DNA of 64,000 nt from JARRQJ01 sp963810615 (lineage in GTDB: Bacteria > Pseudomonadota > Gammaproteobacteria > DRLM01), in the NCBI GenBank assembly GCA_963810615.1, contig CAWEOA010000002.1:620001-684000 (forward strand), read 5' to 3'. A program made the translations under genes and the position numbers. The notes under the pieces are model-generated. The model did no database searches. It was not told where the DNA came from and saw nothing but the letters and a program-made list of their open reading frames with translations. Positions 1-8,585 of the stretch are shown here, piece after piece. Each line of letters opens with the position of its first letter. The stretch's first letter is position 1.

Positions 1-585
1 GAAACCGTGTTCTTCCAGGGCGGCGCGAATGGCACCGATGCGCCCGTCCATCATATCGGAGGGCGCCACCACATCCGCCCCGGCCTCGGCATGAGACAAG
101 GCCTGCTTGACCAGCACCTCCACCGTCTCATCGTTCAGCACATAGCCGCCGGCATCGATCAAGCCGTCCTGGCCGTGACTGGTGAACGGGTCCAAGGCCA
201 CGTCGGTGATGACGCCGAGCTGGGGATAGGCCTGCTTCAGGGCGCGGACCGCCTGCTGCGCCACGCCCTCGGGGTTATAGGCCTCGCGGGCGTCGTCGGA
301 TTTGCCCTCCGGCGCCGTCACCGGGAACAAAGCCACGGCGGGCACGCCCGCCGCGACCACCTCGCTGAGATGCTCGAGCAACAAATCGATGCTGAAGCGC
401 TCGATACCGGGCATTGAAGCCACCGCCTCGCGGCGGCCCTTCCCGCCCAGCACGAACACCGGATAGATGAGATCATCCACACTCAGCACGGTCTCACGCA
501 TCAGACGCCGCGAAAAATCATCGCGGCGCATACGACGCATGCGCCGTCCCGGGAACTGCCCAGCTATTACATCTTTAGAAGCCAC
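1..585 (-). CDS. hemB: Delta-aminolevulinic acid dehydratase (porphobilinogen synthase), N-terminal part
   Basis: The product condenses two 5-aminolevulinate molecules to porphobilinogen in cytoplasmic tetrapyrrole synthesis. About 195 residues are visible; the catalytic lysines lie beyond the left edge. The reading begins at a GTG (585-583) preceded by GGAG, and shows FPGRRMRR, the segment SVDDLIYPVFV and the core PSDMMDGRIGAIR. The metal loop reads DVALDPFTSHGQDG, with Asp where zinc enzymes have Cys. That resembles the Asp-rich Mg-type enzymes such as that of Pseudomonas, so zinc independence is likely. It starts 22 bases after adk on the same strand and may be co-transcribed with it. Confidence 0.93.
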   Translation of the reverse strand, partial: MASKDVIAGQFPGRRMRRMRRDDFSRRLMRETVLSVDDLIYPVFVLGGKGRREAVASMPGIERFSIDLLLEHLSEVVAAGVPAVALFPVTAPEGKSDDAREAYNPEGVAQQAVRALKQAYPQLGVITDVALDPFTSHGQDGLIDAGGYVLNDETVEVLVKQALSHAEAGADVVAPSDMMDGRIGAIRAALEEHGF

Positions 586-607
586 TACGTCACTCCGGTA
601 CGGCCGC

Positions 608-2071
608 TCACCGCTTTTTCTTACCGCCCTTTTTCACCACTTTCTTGGACGCCTTCTTGGCAGTCGCTTTCTTAGCTGTAGCCTTCTTCTTGGCGGCGGC
701 CTTCTTCACGACTACCTTCTTAGCGCTGCCCTTCTTGGCGGTCGCCTTCTTGGCGGTGGCCTTTTTGCTTGTTACCTTCTTCTTGGCGGTAACTTTCTTC
801 GCCATGGCCTTCTTCTTCACGACTGCCTTCTTAGCGCTGCCCTTCTTGGCGGTCGCCTTCTTGGCGGTGACCTTTTTACTTGTTGCCTTCTTCTTGGCGG
901 TAACTTTCTTCGCCACGGCCTTCTTCTTCACGACTGCCTTCTTAGCGCTGCCCTTCTTGGCGGTCGCCTTCTTGGCGGTGGCCTTTTTGCTTGTTACCTT
1001 CTTCTTGGCGGTAACTTTCTTCGCCACGGCCTTCTTCTTCACGACTGCCTTCTTAGCGCTGCCCTTCTTGGCGGTCGCCTTCTTGGCGGTGGCCTTTTTG
1101 CTTGTTACCTTCTTCTTGGCGGTAACTTTCTTCGCCGCGGTCTTCTTCACGACCGCCTTTTTGGCCGCAACCTTCTTCTTAGCCACAGCCTTCTTGGCAG
1201 CGGCCTTCTTGACTGTCTTTTTCGCCGCAGGCTTGGCGACCGCCGCTTTCTTTTCGGCTGGTTTCTTGTCCTCGGCCGGCGCCTTTTTGGCGGGTGTGGT
1301 CTTGGCAGCCTTAGCGTGCGCCATCACCCTCTTCCGCAACTCATCCATAGTCACCGCCGGCTTGTCGCTGTCGGCGACCTCCTCCACAGCGGAGGCATTG
1401 GGCGCCGCCGCAGGCTCATCTTCCGGAAGATTGCGCAGTACCTTCTCCATCTCGGCGAAGATCTGCGAGATCTCGCCTTCACCGTCCACGGTGCGCAATT
1501 TATCCTGCTCCCGGTAATAGGACACCAGGGGCGAGGTCTGTTGGTCATAGACCCGTAGGCGATTGCTGATGGTCTCTTCATTGTCGTCGGCGCGGTGGCG
1601 GAGATTGCCGCCGCACTTGTCGCAGCGGTCATCAAGACGTGAGGGTGAGGTATAGATGTTATACATCTGGCCGCAGGACTCACAGGTACGGCGACCGGTG
1701 AGACGCTCGATCAGGACTTCCACGTCCACATTGATCAACAATGCCGCCTGCAGCGGGGTGCCGCGATTTTCCAGCATGCGGTCCAGGGACTCCGCCTGCG
1801 GGATATTGCGGGGGAAGCCATCGAGGATGAAGCCGTTGTCGGCATCCGACTCGCTCAGACGCTCATCGATGATGCCCAGGACGATGTCGTCGGAAACCAG
1901 CTGGCCGGCGTCCATGGCCGCCTTGGCCTGCCTGCCCAGGGCCGTACCCGCGATCACCGCCGCCCGTAATAAATCGCCTGTGGATATCTGCGGAATCTTA
2001 TATTTAGATGCAAGCAATTTCCCCTGCGTCCCCTTCCCCGAACCGGGCGCTCCTAACAATACAATTCTCAT
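608..2071 (-). CDS. adk: Adenylate kinase fused to a long histone H1-like Lys/Ala-rich tail
   Basis: The N-terminal ~215 residues are a complete long-form adenylate kinase (ATP + AMP to 2 ADP). Visible are the P-loop GAPGSGKGT (7-15), STGDLLR (30-36), LDGFPRN (83-89) and a Cys4 zinc lid with C130, C133, C150 and C153. The usual enzyme ends near residue 215, but this frame runs uninterrupted to 487. An acidic Ala/Glu linker (about 216-240) is followed by roughly 230 residues of KKA/AKK-type sequence, like bacterial H1-like proteins. The tail contains four near-identical 37-residue repeats. The ATG has GAGGA 8 bases upstream. The tail probably binds nucleic acid or another polyanion; that is inference. 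Confidence 0.95.
   Translation of the reverse strand: MRIVLLGAPGSGKGTQGKLLASKYKIPQISTGDLLRAAVIAGTALGRQAKAAMDAGQLVSDDIVLGIIDERLSESDADNGFILDGFPRNIPQAESLDRMLENRGTPLQAALLINVDVEVLIERLTGRRTCESCGQMYNIYTSPSRLDDRCDKCGGNLRHRADDNEETISNRLRVYDQQTSPLVSYYREQDKLRTVDGEGEISQIFAEMEKVLRNLPEDEPAAAPNASAVEEVADSDKPAVTMDELRKRVMAHAKAAKTTPAKKAPAEDKKPAEKKAAVAKPAAKKTVKKAAAKKAVAKKKVAAKKAVVKKTAAKKVTAKKKVTSKKATAKKATAKKGSAKKAVVKKKAVAKKVTAKKKVTSKKATAKKATAKKGSAKKAVVKKKAVAKKVTAKKKATSKKVTAKKATAKKGSAKKAVVKKKAMAKKVTAKKKVTSKKATAKKATAKKGSAKKVVVKKAAAKKKATAKKATAKKASKKVVKKGGKKKR
701..1144 (-). repeat. Four 111-bp in-frame tandem repeats encoding the Lys-rich tail of Adk
   Basis: The same block recurs at an exact 111-base spacing, with equivalent points at 791, 902, 1013 and 1124. 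That gives four copies of 37 codons each (units about 701-811, 812-922, 923-1033 and 1034-1144). Each unit encodes KKxTA/KKATA/KKGSA/KKAVV-type blocks. Copies differ by only a few substitutions, suggesting recent or ongoing expansion. After 1144 the register shifts by 3 bases and the sequence becomes less regular. Confidence 0.95.
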
Positions 2072-2326
2072 GGCGGTGTCCTCAATCCTAAGCAGTAGAT
2101 GAAATTGGCTTGATTCCGGCCAATTCAGACAAATTTTTCTTGGCGTTACCGCTTTGCTACGCCGGGCATGGCTCCCTCGGCCATCGCTCGCTTAACCTAC
2201 TCTGACTGCCCTCGTTGAGTCAACGAAAAGAGGACAGTCTTGGCGCCGTGCAGTATGCTCTTCGTTGTCGTAGCAGCGTAACAAGGCTGCGAATACAGTA
2301 CCGCACACACAAAGAGGAAATGCACC

Positions 2327-3595
2327 ATGAGCAAACGGAATGCCTTGTATGTTCAGTCCGGCGGCGTCACCGCCGTCATCAACGCCACGGCATGCGGGCT
2401 CATCGAAACGGCGCGCCATCATCGCGCCCACATCGGCAAGGTCTATGCCGGGCGCAACGGCATCCTGGGGGTACTCAACGAGGAACTGATAGACACCGGC
2501 AAGGAATCCGCCGCCGCCATCCGGGCACTGCGCCATACTCCAGGCGGAGCTTTCGGCTCGGCGCGTTATAAGCTGAAGGGGCTGGAAGAGAGCAAGGCCG
2601 AATATGAGCGACTCATCGCGGTGTTCCGCGCCCACGACATCGGCTATTTCTTCTACAACGGCGGCAACGATTCTCAAGATACCGCCCACAAGGTCTCGCT
2701 GCTGGGCGAAAAACTGGGCTACCCCATCACCTGCATCGGCATCCCCAAGACCGTGGACAACGACCTGCCCCTCACCGATACCTGCCCGGGTTTCGGCTCG
2801 GTGGCCAAGTATGTGGCCACCTCCATCCGCGAAGCGGCCTTCGACGTAGCCTCCATGGCCGCGACCTCCACCAAGGTGTTCATCCTGGAAGTCATGGGGC
2901 GCCACGCCGGTTGGATCTCCGCCGCCACCGGCCTGGCCAGTGACGAACCCGCGGCCGCGCCCCACATGATTTTGTTTCCGGAGATCACCTTCGACGAAGC
3001 CGGTTTTCTCGCCAAGGTAAAAAGCACCGTGGAGAAACACGGATACTGCGTGGTGGCCGCCTCGGAAGGTATCAAGAATAAGGCGGGGGCATTCTTGGCG
3101 GAAAGCGGCGGCCGCGATGCCTTCGGCCACGTCCAATTGGGGGGCGTCGCCCCCTATCTCGCCGCACTGATCAAGGAACGACTGGGACTCAAATATCACT
3201 GGGCGGTAGCGGATTATCTGCAGCGCTCCGCCCGCCATATCGCCTCCAAGACCGATGTGGAACAAGCCTATGCGGTGGGGAAGGCGGCGGTGGAATTGGC
3301 ACTGCTCGGCGAAAATGCCGTCATGGTCACCATCGTGCGCAAGGCGGATCAGCCCTATCGCTGGCGCGTAGGTACCGCGCCGCTGGGCAAGGTGGCTAAC
3401 GTGGAGAAAAAGATGCCGCGCAACTTCATCACTCGCGACGGCTATCATATTACTGCGGCCTGCCGCCGTTATCTGCAACCGCTGATCGGCGGTGAAGATT
3501 ACCCGCCGTATAAGGCCGGATTACCCTCTTACGTGAAGCTAAAGAACCTGGCAGTGGCAAAGAAGCTCGTTGAACCCTTCGCCCGCCGGTCGTAA
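2327..3595 (+). CDS. pfp: Pyrophosphate-dependent 6-phosphofructokinase
   Basis: This cytoplasmic enzyme reversibly phosphorylates fructose 6-phosphate with PPi. The 422-residue protein has the phosphofructokinase motifs GGND (112-115), PKTVDND (140-146) and MGRHAGW (190-196). The Asp after GGN and the Lys in PKTVDND replace the Gly residues of ATP enzymes, which is the known signature of PPi use. AGAGGAAA lies just before the ATG. It is divergent from adk across 255 bases that hold no other gene. In lithoautotrophic and methanotrophic proteobacteria, related enzymes serve glycolysis, gluconeogenesis and sometimes Calvin-cycle phosphatase reactions; which applies here is not visible. Confidence 0.93.
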   Translation: MSKRNALYVQSGGVTAVINATACGLIETARHHRAHIGKVYAGRNGILGVLNEELIDTGKESAAAIRALRHTPGGAFGSARYKLKGLEESKAEYERLIAVFRAHDIGYFFYNGGNDSQDTAHKVSLLGEKLGYPITCIGIPKTVDNDLPLTDTCPGFGSVAKYVATSIREAAFDVASMAATSTKVFILEVMGRHAGWISAATGLASDEPAAAPHMILFPEITFDEAGFLAKVKSTVEKHGYCVVAASEGIKNKAGAFLAESGGRDAFGHVQLGGVAPYLAALIKERLGLKYHWAVADYLQRSARHIASKTDVEQAYAVGKAAVELALLGENAVMVTIVRKADQPYRWRVGTAPLGKVANVEKKMPRNFITRDGYHITAACRRYLQPLIGGEDYPPYKAGLPSYVKLKNLAVAKKLVEPFARRS

Positions 3596-3620
3596 GGTAT
3601 GAATTTGCGGACCGACGCTG

Positions 3621-3962
3621 CTAAAACCCGCTGATCGATACAGAACCGTGATTGCCGTCCAGCACCGGCGCCCCATTGATCGTAACGTTGGCTTCGCTGC
3701 CGTTCAAAATGGTCTGCTGCAGGGTCGTTGCCTGATAGGTGGTGGAATTAACATCATCGTGGGCTGTAGGACAATTGACTCCCGTGTCCTTGGTGCAAGG
3801 AACGTTGGTGGTGTTGTCGCTCTTCTTGGGGGTACTCTGGGCGTCAGAACTGATATTGACATTGTCTAATGCCGAATCCAGGTCTTCCGACCATGCATAC
3901 GTGCTTAGGCCGCCCATCAGGCAGCACACGATACCAGTCGCATATACAACGGATGACTTCAT
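3621..3962 (-). CDS. Small exported Asn/Thr-rich protein of unknown function
   Basis: The 113-residue product starts with MKSSVVYATGIVCCLMGG and a likely signal peptidase site after AYA. The ATG at 3962 is preserved because GAGGAGG sits 9 bases upstream; the frame is open 60 bases further up but without such a site. The mature part is rich in Asp, Asn, Ser and Thr, with two cysteines (PCTKDTGVNCP) that could form a disulfide, and ends in a Gly/Ser/Ile stretch. No family is recognised. It converges on pfp, with 25 bases between the stops. Confidence 0.65.
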   Translation of the reverse strand: MKSSVVYATGIVCCLMGGLSTYAWSEDLDSALDNVNISSDAQSTPKKSDNTTNVPCTKDTGVNCPTAHDDVNSTTYQATTLQQTILNGSEANVTINGAPVLDGNHGSVSISGF

Positions 3963-4665
3963 ACGATCGAACCTCCTCTCCCCCAACCCAATTCTATAGC
4001 CGCCAATCCTTGGATATCTCACGTATTATCAAGAACAAATTCATTAATACACCTCGCAGCTTAAATCATACTTAAATCTAGCCTTACCCCAAAATAACAG
4101 CATGTTACAAGCGTTCCGAGTGTTGAATATACTGTAGGATGGGTCTCTTACCCTGTCAACTGTTGGGGTCTTTTTGAGCAAACTCAAGCCCACATCTAAT
4201 AACTGGTTGATATTAAAAATATATCGCCAAACCCCCATACATTCCCATACCAACACCCCCGCAACATCTCTGCATTGTTTACATCGTAATGATAGCCGCT
4301 GCCCTGCATCAACTCAGCCGGCTCCAGTATCTGTTAACGCTATCCATATCGTGTTGTCAAAAAATCCCTGCATACTTATACACCATGTAGACTCGCTTAC
4401 TTGAACAACAAACGCCGCCAACAAATCCCACTCCCCCACATACATTAGCCGCCGCTTATAAAACTAAGCCTCCACTCGCCGCATTCCTTAATGTTTTATA
4501 GGTTTCAAGCATGGCCATATTGAATTTGATATGCTTGTCCCGCGTTAAAGCACCGACAAGGCAAGAGACGAAGAGCGCAAAATGTCATCAGCATTGACTA
4601 TCTTGATCCACTCTTCGGCCATAACAGATTTATTATTCTCAACCAGCGCAATAGGAGTTAGGTAA
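3963..4665. other. AT-rich intergenic region of about 700 bases
   Basis: No convincing coding sequence is seen; the short open frames are low-complexity and lack ribosome binding sites. It lies between the divergent starts of the exported protein (3962) and the lipoprotein (4666), so it should hold both promoters. It is clearly richer in A and T than its flanks. No strong hairpin terminator or tRNA was found. Confidence 0.5.
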
Positions 4666-5217
4666 ATGAAGGGCCTGGGAATTTCGGTTTTGGCTTTATT
4701 TCTTCTGGCGGGCTGCGAAACATTTTCAATTCATAACTATCCCCTGTCACAGCGCAATATCGAGACCATCAAAGCCACCATGACCTCAGGGGGCGTCTCT
4801 TCGATCGCCGTGGGTGAATTTGCCGCCGCCAGTCCCGGACAATCCGAGATCACGTGCGGAATGAATGGCCAAATTCGGACGCCGCAACAAATCTCTTTTG
4901 AAAAATATATCCGCGACGCCTTGATTGACGAATTAAAAAAGGCCAATGCCTATTCATTGGACCAAATCGAGGCGGGCAGGGTCATTACCGGTTACTTGGA
5001 CAACATCAAGATCAATTCCAGCAAGGGCAGCTGGGATATCAAGCTCATCATAAGATTCAAATCCGGTGAATCTTTCACGGTCTTGGAATCCTATCTATTT
5101 GATGATGTGTCATGCGAACAAAGCACGGCGGCGTTTATCCCCGCCGTCCAGGATTTGATTCACAAGATCATCACCCACCCCGTTTTTCGTCAAAAAATGG
5201 GCTTATCCGCGAATTGA
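4666..5217 (+). CDS. Putative lipoprotein of unknown function
   Basis: The 183-residue protein opens with a lipoprotein signal, ending in the lipobox LLAGC, so it should be lipidated at the Cys and anchored in the envelope. GGAG lies 10 bases before the ATG. The mature domain is a mixed sequence with two cysteines outside the lipobox (ITCGMNG and VSCEQ), which may pair. No family was recognised. It stands alone behind an AT-rich region, with the PepSY-like membrane gene 66 bases downstream. Confidence 0.7.
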   Translation: MKGLGISVLALFLLAGCETFSIHNYPLSQRNIETIKATMTSGGVSSIAVGEFAAASPGQSEITCGMNGQIRTPQQISFEKYIRDALIDELKKANAYSLDQIEAGRVITGYLDNIKINSSKGSWDIKLIIRFKSGESFTVLESYLFDDVSCEQSTAAFIPAVQDLIHKIITHPVFRQKMGLSAN

Positions 5218-5283
5218 TCGGCAGCCGGACAAACCCCGTCACCGCCCCGCACGCAGTTCAGGTAATTTCAGGATACGGCTGGA

Positions 5284-5724
5284 ATGAAAACCATCAGGCA
5301 AATCCATCTCTACCTCGGCACCTTCTTCGCCCCCACCATTACCTTCTTTGCGTTTACCGGCGCCGTGCAAACCTTTGGCCTGCATGAAGATGCGCGGGAC
5401 GGCAGTTATCACGCCCCGGCCTGGTTGAGCATCCTCGCCGAAATCCACAAAGATCAGAGTCTGGATAAACCCCATAGAGGACTTCCTCCGGGGATCGCGC
5501 CGGGAAGAACCTCTTCGGGCGCCCCCGGTTCACCGCCGGAAGCGCCGCGCAAGGCGCGAGCCTCACAGCCCTTGAAAGTTTTCGTCGCCTTGATGGCGAT
5601 CGGTTTGATCGCTACGACAACGCTCGGCATTTATATGGCATTCAAAAAAATTCGTATGCGTAACGTCACGTGGACGTTGCTGATACTGGGCTCGGTGCTA
5701 CCCGTGGCCTTACTTTTTTTGTAG
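5284..5724 (+). CDS. PepSY-associated transmembrane protein
   Basis: The 146-residue protein begins with MKTIRQIHLYLGTFFAP, the helix typical of PepSY-associated membrane proteins (the family that includes parts of iron-uptake and sulfite-oxidation membrane subunits). A Pro/Arg-rich loop near residues 70-95 links it to two C-terminal hydrophobic helices (about 99-120 and 128-146). The periplasmic PepSY domain found in long family members is missing, so this is a short form. Partners are not identifiable. It converges with hppA. Confidence 0.7.
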   Translation: MKTIRQIHLYLGTFFAPTITFFAFTGAVQTFGLHEDARDGSYHAPAWLSILAEIHKDQSLDKPHRGLPPGIAPGRTSSGAPGSPPEAPRKARASQPLKVFVALMAIGLIATTTLGIYMAFKKIRMRNVTWTLLILGSVLPVALLFL

Positions 5725-5770
5725 CTGGCTATCGGTATTTCCACGGACCCTCTTCGCAACCGGCACCCCG

Positions 5771-7777
5771 CTATCCTAATAAGGGCGCGATGACCAGGCT
5801 GACGATGGCCAACACATTGATGAGGATGTTCATGGAGGGGCCGGCGGTATCCTTGAAGGGATCACCTACCGTATCACCCACTACCGCGGCTTTGTGTACA
5901 TCGGACCCCTTGCCTCCATGATGGCCCTTCTCAATGTGCTTCTTGGCATTGTCCCAGGCACCACCGGCGTTGGCCATGGTCAGCGCCAATAGCACCCCAG
6001 CCAGCAAGGCGCCCCCCAACATACCGCCCAAGGCCTCGGGACCGATGCCGAAACCCACCACCACCGGCGCGGCCACCGCCAACACCCCCGGCAGCACCAT
6101 CTTGCGCAACGCCGCCTTAGTGGCAATATCCACGCAGCGGGCGCTGTCCGGCTGGGCGGTGCCCTCCATCAATCCGGGAATCTCGCGGAACTGGCGGCGG
6201 ATTTCGTGAATGATGTCGAAGGCCGCCTCTCCGACGGCGGTCATGGTGAGCGCCGCCACCAAGAAGGGAAAGATGCCGCCCAGGAACATACCGCCCAACA
6301 CCTGCGGATCGTTCAAGGCCAGGCTGAAATCCGGGAGGCGATCAGAAATGGCCTGCACATAGGCAGCGATGATGGCCAGGGCCGCCAGGGCCGCGGCGCC
6401 GATGGCAAAGCCCTTGCCGATGGCGGCGGTAGTGTTACCCAGCTCATCGAGGGAATCTGTGATCTTACGCGTCTCGGCGCCCAAACCCGCCATCTCGGCG
6501 ATGCCTCCGGCATTGTCCGCCACCGGGCCATAGGCATCGATAGCCATGGTGATACCCACCGTGGCCAACATCCCCACCGCGGCGATGCCCACACCATACA
6601 GACCGCACAGATAGCTGGCGCCGAAGATGATCGCAGCAATGGTGATCATGGGCACCACCACCGAGCGCATGCCGGCAGCCAGCCCGGCGATCATTACCGT
6701 GGCCGGACCGGTCTGCCCCGCTGCGGCGATACCCTGCACGGTCTTACCGCCGGTGAAATACTCGGTGGTCAAACCGATGATGATGCCGCCCAACGCCCCG
6801 CTGAGCACCGCGCCCCACACCGTGGCACTTACGTCGAGTCCGGTGATGACCGCATAGGCGGCGACCATGAACAATAAGGTGGCGCCTATGGTCCCCATGC
6901 GCAAGGCCGTCCCCGGCGGCCGGGCGGCGGCGAGCCGCACGATGGCGATGCCGGCGATGGAACACAGCAGACCCACTGAACTCAGGGCCAGAGGCATGAA
7001 CATCAGCTCCGCGCGGGCGCCGAGCGGGGCCAGCTTTTCCACCGCCATGGTGGAAGCTATGGCGATGGTGGCAATCATGGCACCACAATAGGATTCGAAG
7101 ATGTCCGAGCCCATGCCCGCCACGTCACCGACATTGTCGCCGACGTTGTCGGCGATCACCCCGGGATTGCGCGGATCGTCCTCGGGGATGCCGGCCTCCA
7201 CCTTGCCCACTAGGTCCGCCCCCACATCGGCACTCTTGGTATAGATGCCGCCGCCCACCCGGGAAAACAGCGCGACACTTGAGGCGCCCATGCCGAAACC
7301 GTGAATGACATGGGCGGTGGCGGGGTCCCCGCCGAACAGCAAATACAGGACGCCCAGGCCCATCAAACCTACCGAGGCCACCGTCAAGCCCATGATGGAT
7401 CCGCCGAAAAAGGCCACTGACAAGGCCGCCGCCGCACCCTTGTTATGAGCGGCCAGGGTGGTGCGCACATTGGCGCGGGTCGCGGTCGACATACCGATAA
7501 GTCCGGCCGCGGCCGAGCAAATGGCGCCCAGGACGAAGGCCCCCGCCGTCTCCGGCCCCAAGGCGAGCGTGAGCAGTGCAGCCACCACTACGACAAACAC
7601 CGCCAGCACCGTATACTCACGGCGCATAAACACCATGGCTCCGTCGTGAATGGCGGCGGCAATCTCGGCGACCTTGCCTTCCCCGCCGGGATTCTTCTTA
7701 ACCAGATAATAGAGATAAAAAGCGACCAACAATCCCAAGACGCCAAGCAACGGCGGTAGCGCATGAAGATACGCCAT
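5771..7777 (-). CDS. hppA: Membrane-bound ion-translocating pyrophosphatase, K+-dependent type
   Basis: The 668-residue inner-membrane enzyme couples PPi hydrolysis to H+ or Na+ export. The catalytic loop DVGADLVGKVE (184-194) and the acidic motif DNVGDNVGDVAGMGSD (210-225) are intact, with about 15 hydrophobic helices. The segment GNTTAAIGKGF has Ala451 and Gly454 at the positions that mark K+-dependent enzymes; K+-independent ones carry Lys and Thr there. Whether it pumps Na+ or H+ cannot be decided by eye. The ATG follows GGGAGGGAG. It is divergent from the soluble pyrophosphatase gene, 180 bases away, and could recover energy from the same PPi pool that pfp uses. Confidence 0.95.
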   Translation of the reverse strand: MAYLHALPPLLGVLGLLVAFYLYYLVKKNPGGEGKVAEIAAAIHDGAMVFMRREYTVLAVFVVVVAALLTLALGPETAGAFVLGAICSAAAGLIGMSTATRANVRTTLAAHNKGAAAALSVAFFGGSIMGLTVASVGLMGLGVLYLLFGGDPATAHVIHGFGMGASSVALFSRVGGGIYTKSADVGADLVGKVEAGIPEDDPRNPGVIADNVGDNVGDVAGMGSDIFESYCGAMIATIAIASTMAVEKLAPLGARAELMFMPLALSSVGLLCSIAGIAIVRLAAARPPGTALRMGTIGATLLFMVAAYAVITGLDVSATVWGAVLSGALGGIIIGLTTEYFTGGKTVQGIAAAGQTGPATVMIAGLAAGMRSVVVPMITIAAIIFGASYLCGLYGVGIAAVGMLATVGITMAIDAYGPVADNAGGIAEMAGLGAETRKITDSLDELGNTTAAIGKGFAIGAAALAALAIIAAYVQAISDRLPDFSLALNDPQVLGGMFLGGIFPFLVAALTMTAVGEAAFDIIHEIRRQFREIPGLMEGTAQPDSARCVDIATKAALRKMVLPGVLAVAAPVVVGFGIGPEALGGMLGGALLAGVLLALTMANAGGAWDNAKKHIEKGHHGGKGSDVHKAAVVGDTVGDPFKDTAGPSMNILINVLAIVSLVIAPLLG

Positions 7778-7913
7778 GACTCCCTCCCCCTATAATGGTC
7801 CAGAGTGCTACGGCAGGATACATCAGCCAATGCCGAGCATAGGAGAAACACCCGCCGGGCGCAAATCCCGCGGCGGTCATCCCGGCCCGCACTCCCCCAT
7901 GCCGGCACCATGT

Positions 7914-7919
7914 TATACT
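7914..7919 (+). promoter_or_regulatory. Possible -10 element of ppa
   Basis: TATACT lies about 40 bases before the ppa start in the ppa/hppA divergent region. No clear -35 partner is visible, so this is a weak call. Confidence 0.3.
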
Positions 7920-7957
7920 TGCCGCCTTTTTTTAGGACCTTTAAGGAGAATTCACCC

Positions 7958-8506
7958 ATGAGCCTGGACAAAGTCAGCCCCGGCCGTGATGTCCCCCACG
8001 ACATCAACGTCATCATCGAGATCCCGTCGCACAGCGATCCGGTAAAATACGAAGTGGACAAAGAAACCGGCGCCCTGTTCGTGGACCGTTTCATGAGTAC
8101 CGCCATGTTTTATCCCTGCAACTACGGTTACGTCCCCCACACCCTGAGCGAAGACGGCGATCCGGTGGACGTGCTGGTGGTCACGCCCCTGCCGCTGATC
8201 AGCGGCTCGGTAATTCGCTGCCGTCCCTTGGGCGTGCTCAACATGAGCGACGAGGCGGGGGTGGATGCCAAGGTGATCGCGGTGCCCGTGGACAAACTGT
8301 CAGTACTCTATAAAGAGTGCAAGAGCACCGATGACCTGCCGCCGTCATTGCTGGCGCAGATCTCTCACTTCTTCGAGCATTACAAAGACCTGGAAAGCGG
8401 CAAATGGGTAAAGGTGGAAGGCTGGGCGGGCGTGGCGGAGGCCAAGGCCGAGATCGTCTCCAGCGTCGCTCGCTATAACGAGGCACCGAAAAAGCCCGGT
8501 TTCTAG
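7958..8506 (+). CDS. ppa: Soluble family I inorganic pyrophosphatase
   Basis: This cytoplasmic enzyme hydrolyses PPi to two phosphates and so drives biosynthetic reactions. The 182 residues match the bacterial family I length. The metal-binding signature EDGDPVDVLVV (65-75) is intact, as is the segment FYPCNYGYVPHT. The ATG at 7958 is chosen because AAGGAGA lies 8 bases upstream; the open frame extends further but into the promoter region. Its coexistence next to a PPi-driven pump implies that PPi use and PPi removal must be balanced. Confidence 0.96.
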   Translation: MSLDKVSPGRDVPHDINVIIEIPSHSDPVKYEVDKETGALFVDRFMSTAMFYPCNYGYVPHTLSEDGDPVDVLVVTPLPLISGSVIRCRPLGVLNMSDEAGVDAKVIAVPVDKLSVLYKECKSTDDLPPSLLAQISHFFEHYKDLESGKWVKVEGWAGVAEAKAEIVSSVARYNEAPKKPGF

Positions 8507-8546
8507 GACCTAGTCATTTCCGGTATTCACCGTAGTCGTATCAATA

Positions 8547-8579
8547 CCCTCGGCCCAGGGACTCTAGCCCGGCCGAGGG
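8547..8579. terminator. Hairpin between convergent ppa and the DksA-like gene
   Basis: CCCTCGGCC (8547-8555) pairs perfectly with GGCCGAGGG (8571-8579) across a 15-base loop. There is no good T-run on either side, so it may be an RNA end structure rather than a strong intrinsic terminator. Confidence 0.5.
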
Positions 8580-8585
8580 CGTCGT

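Noticed and set aside
467..1558. Long Leu/Gly-rich open frames on the plus strand across the adk tail
   Set aside because: They are the antisense of the Lys/Ala repeats; composition follows from the repeat, and no ribosome binding site or family supports them.
2192..3478. 428-codon open frame opposite pfp
   Set aside because: It mirrors a strong pfp reading frame in GC-rich DNA; no motif, no start signal.
4130..4180. Possible small RNA around GGGTCTCTTACCC
   Set aside because: Only a short hairpin is present, without a convincing promoter or terminator.
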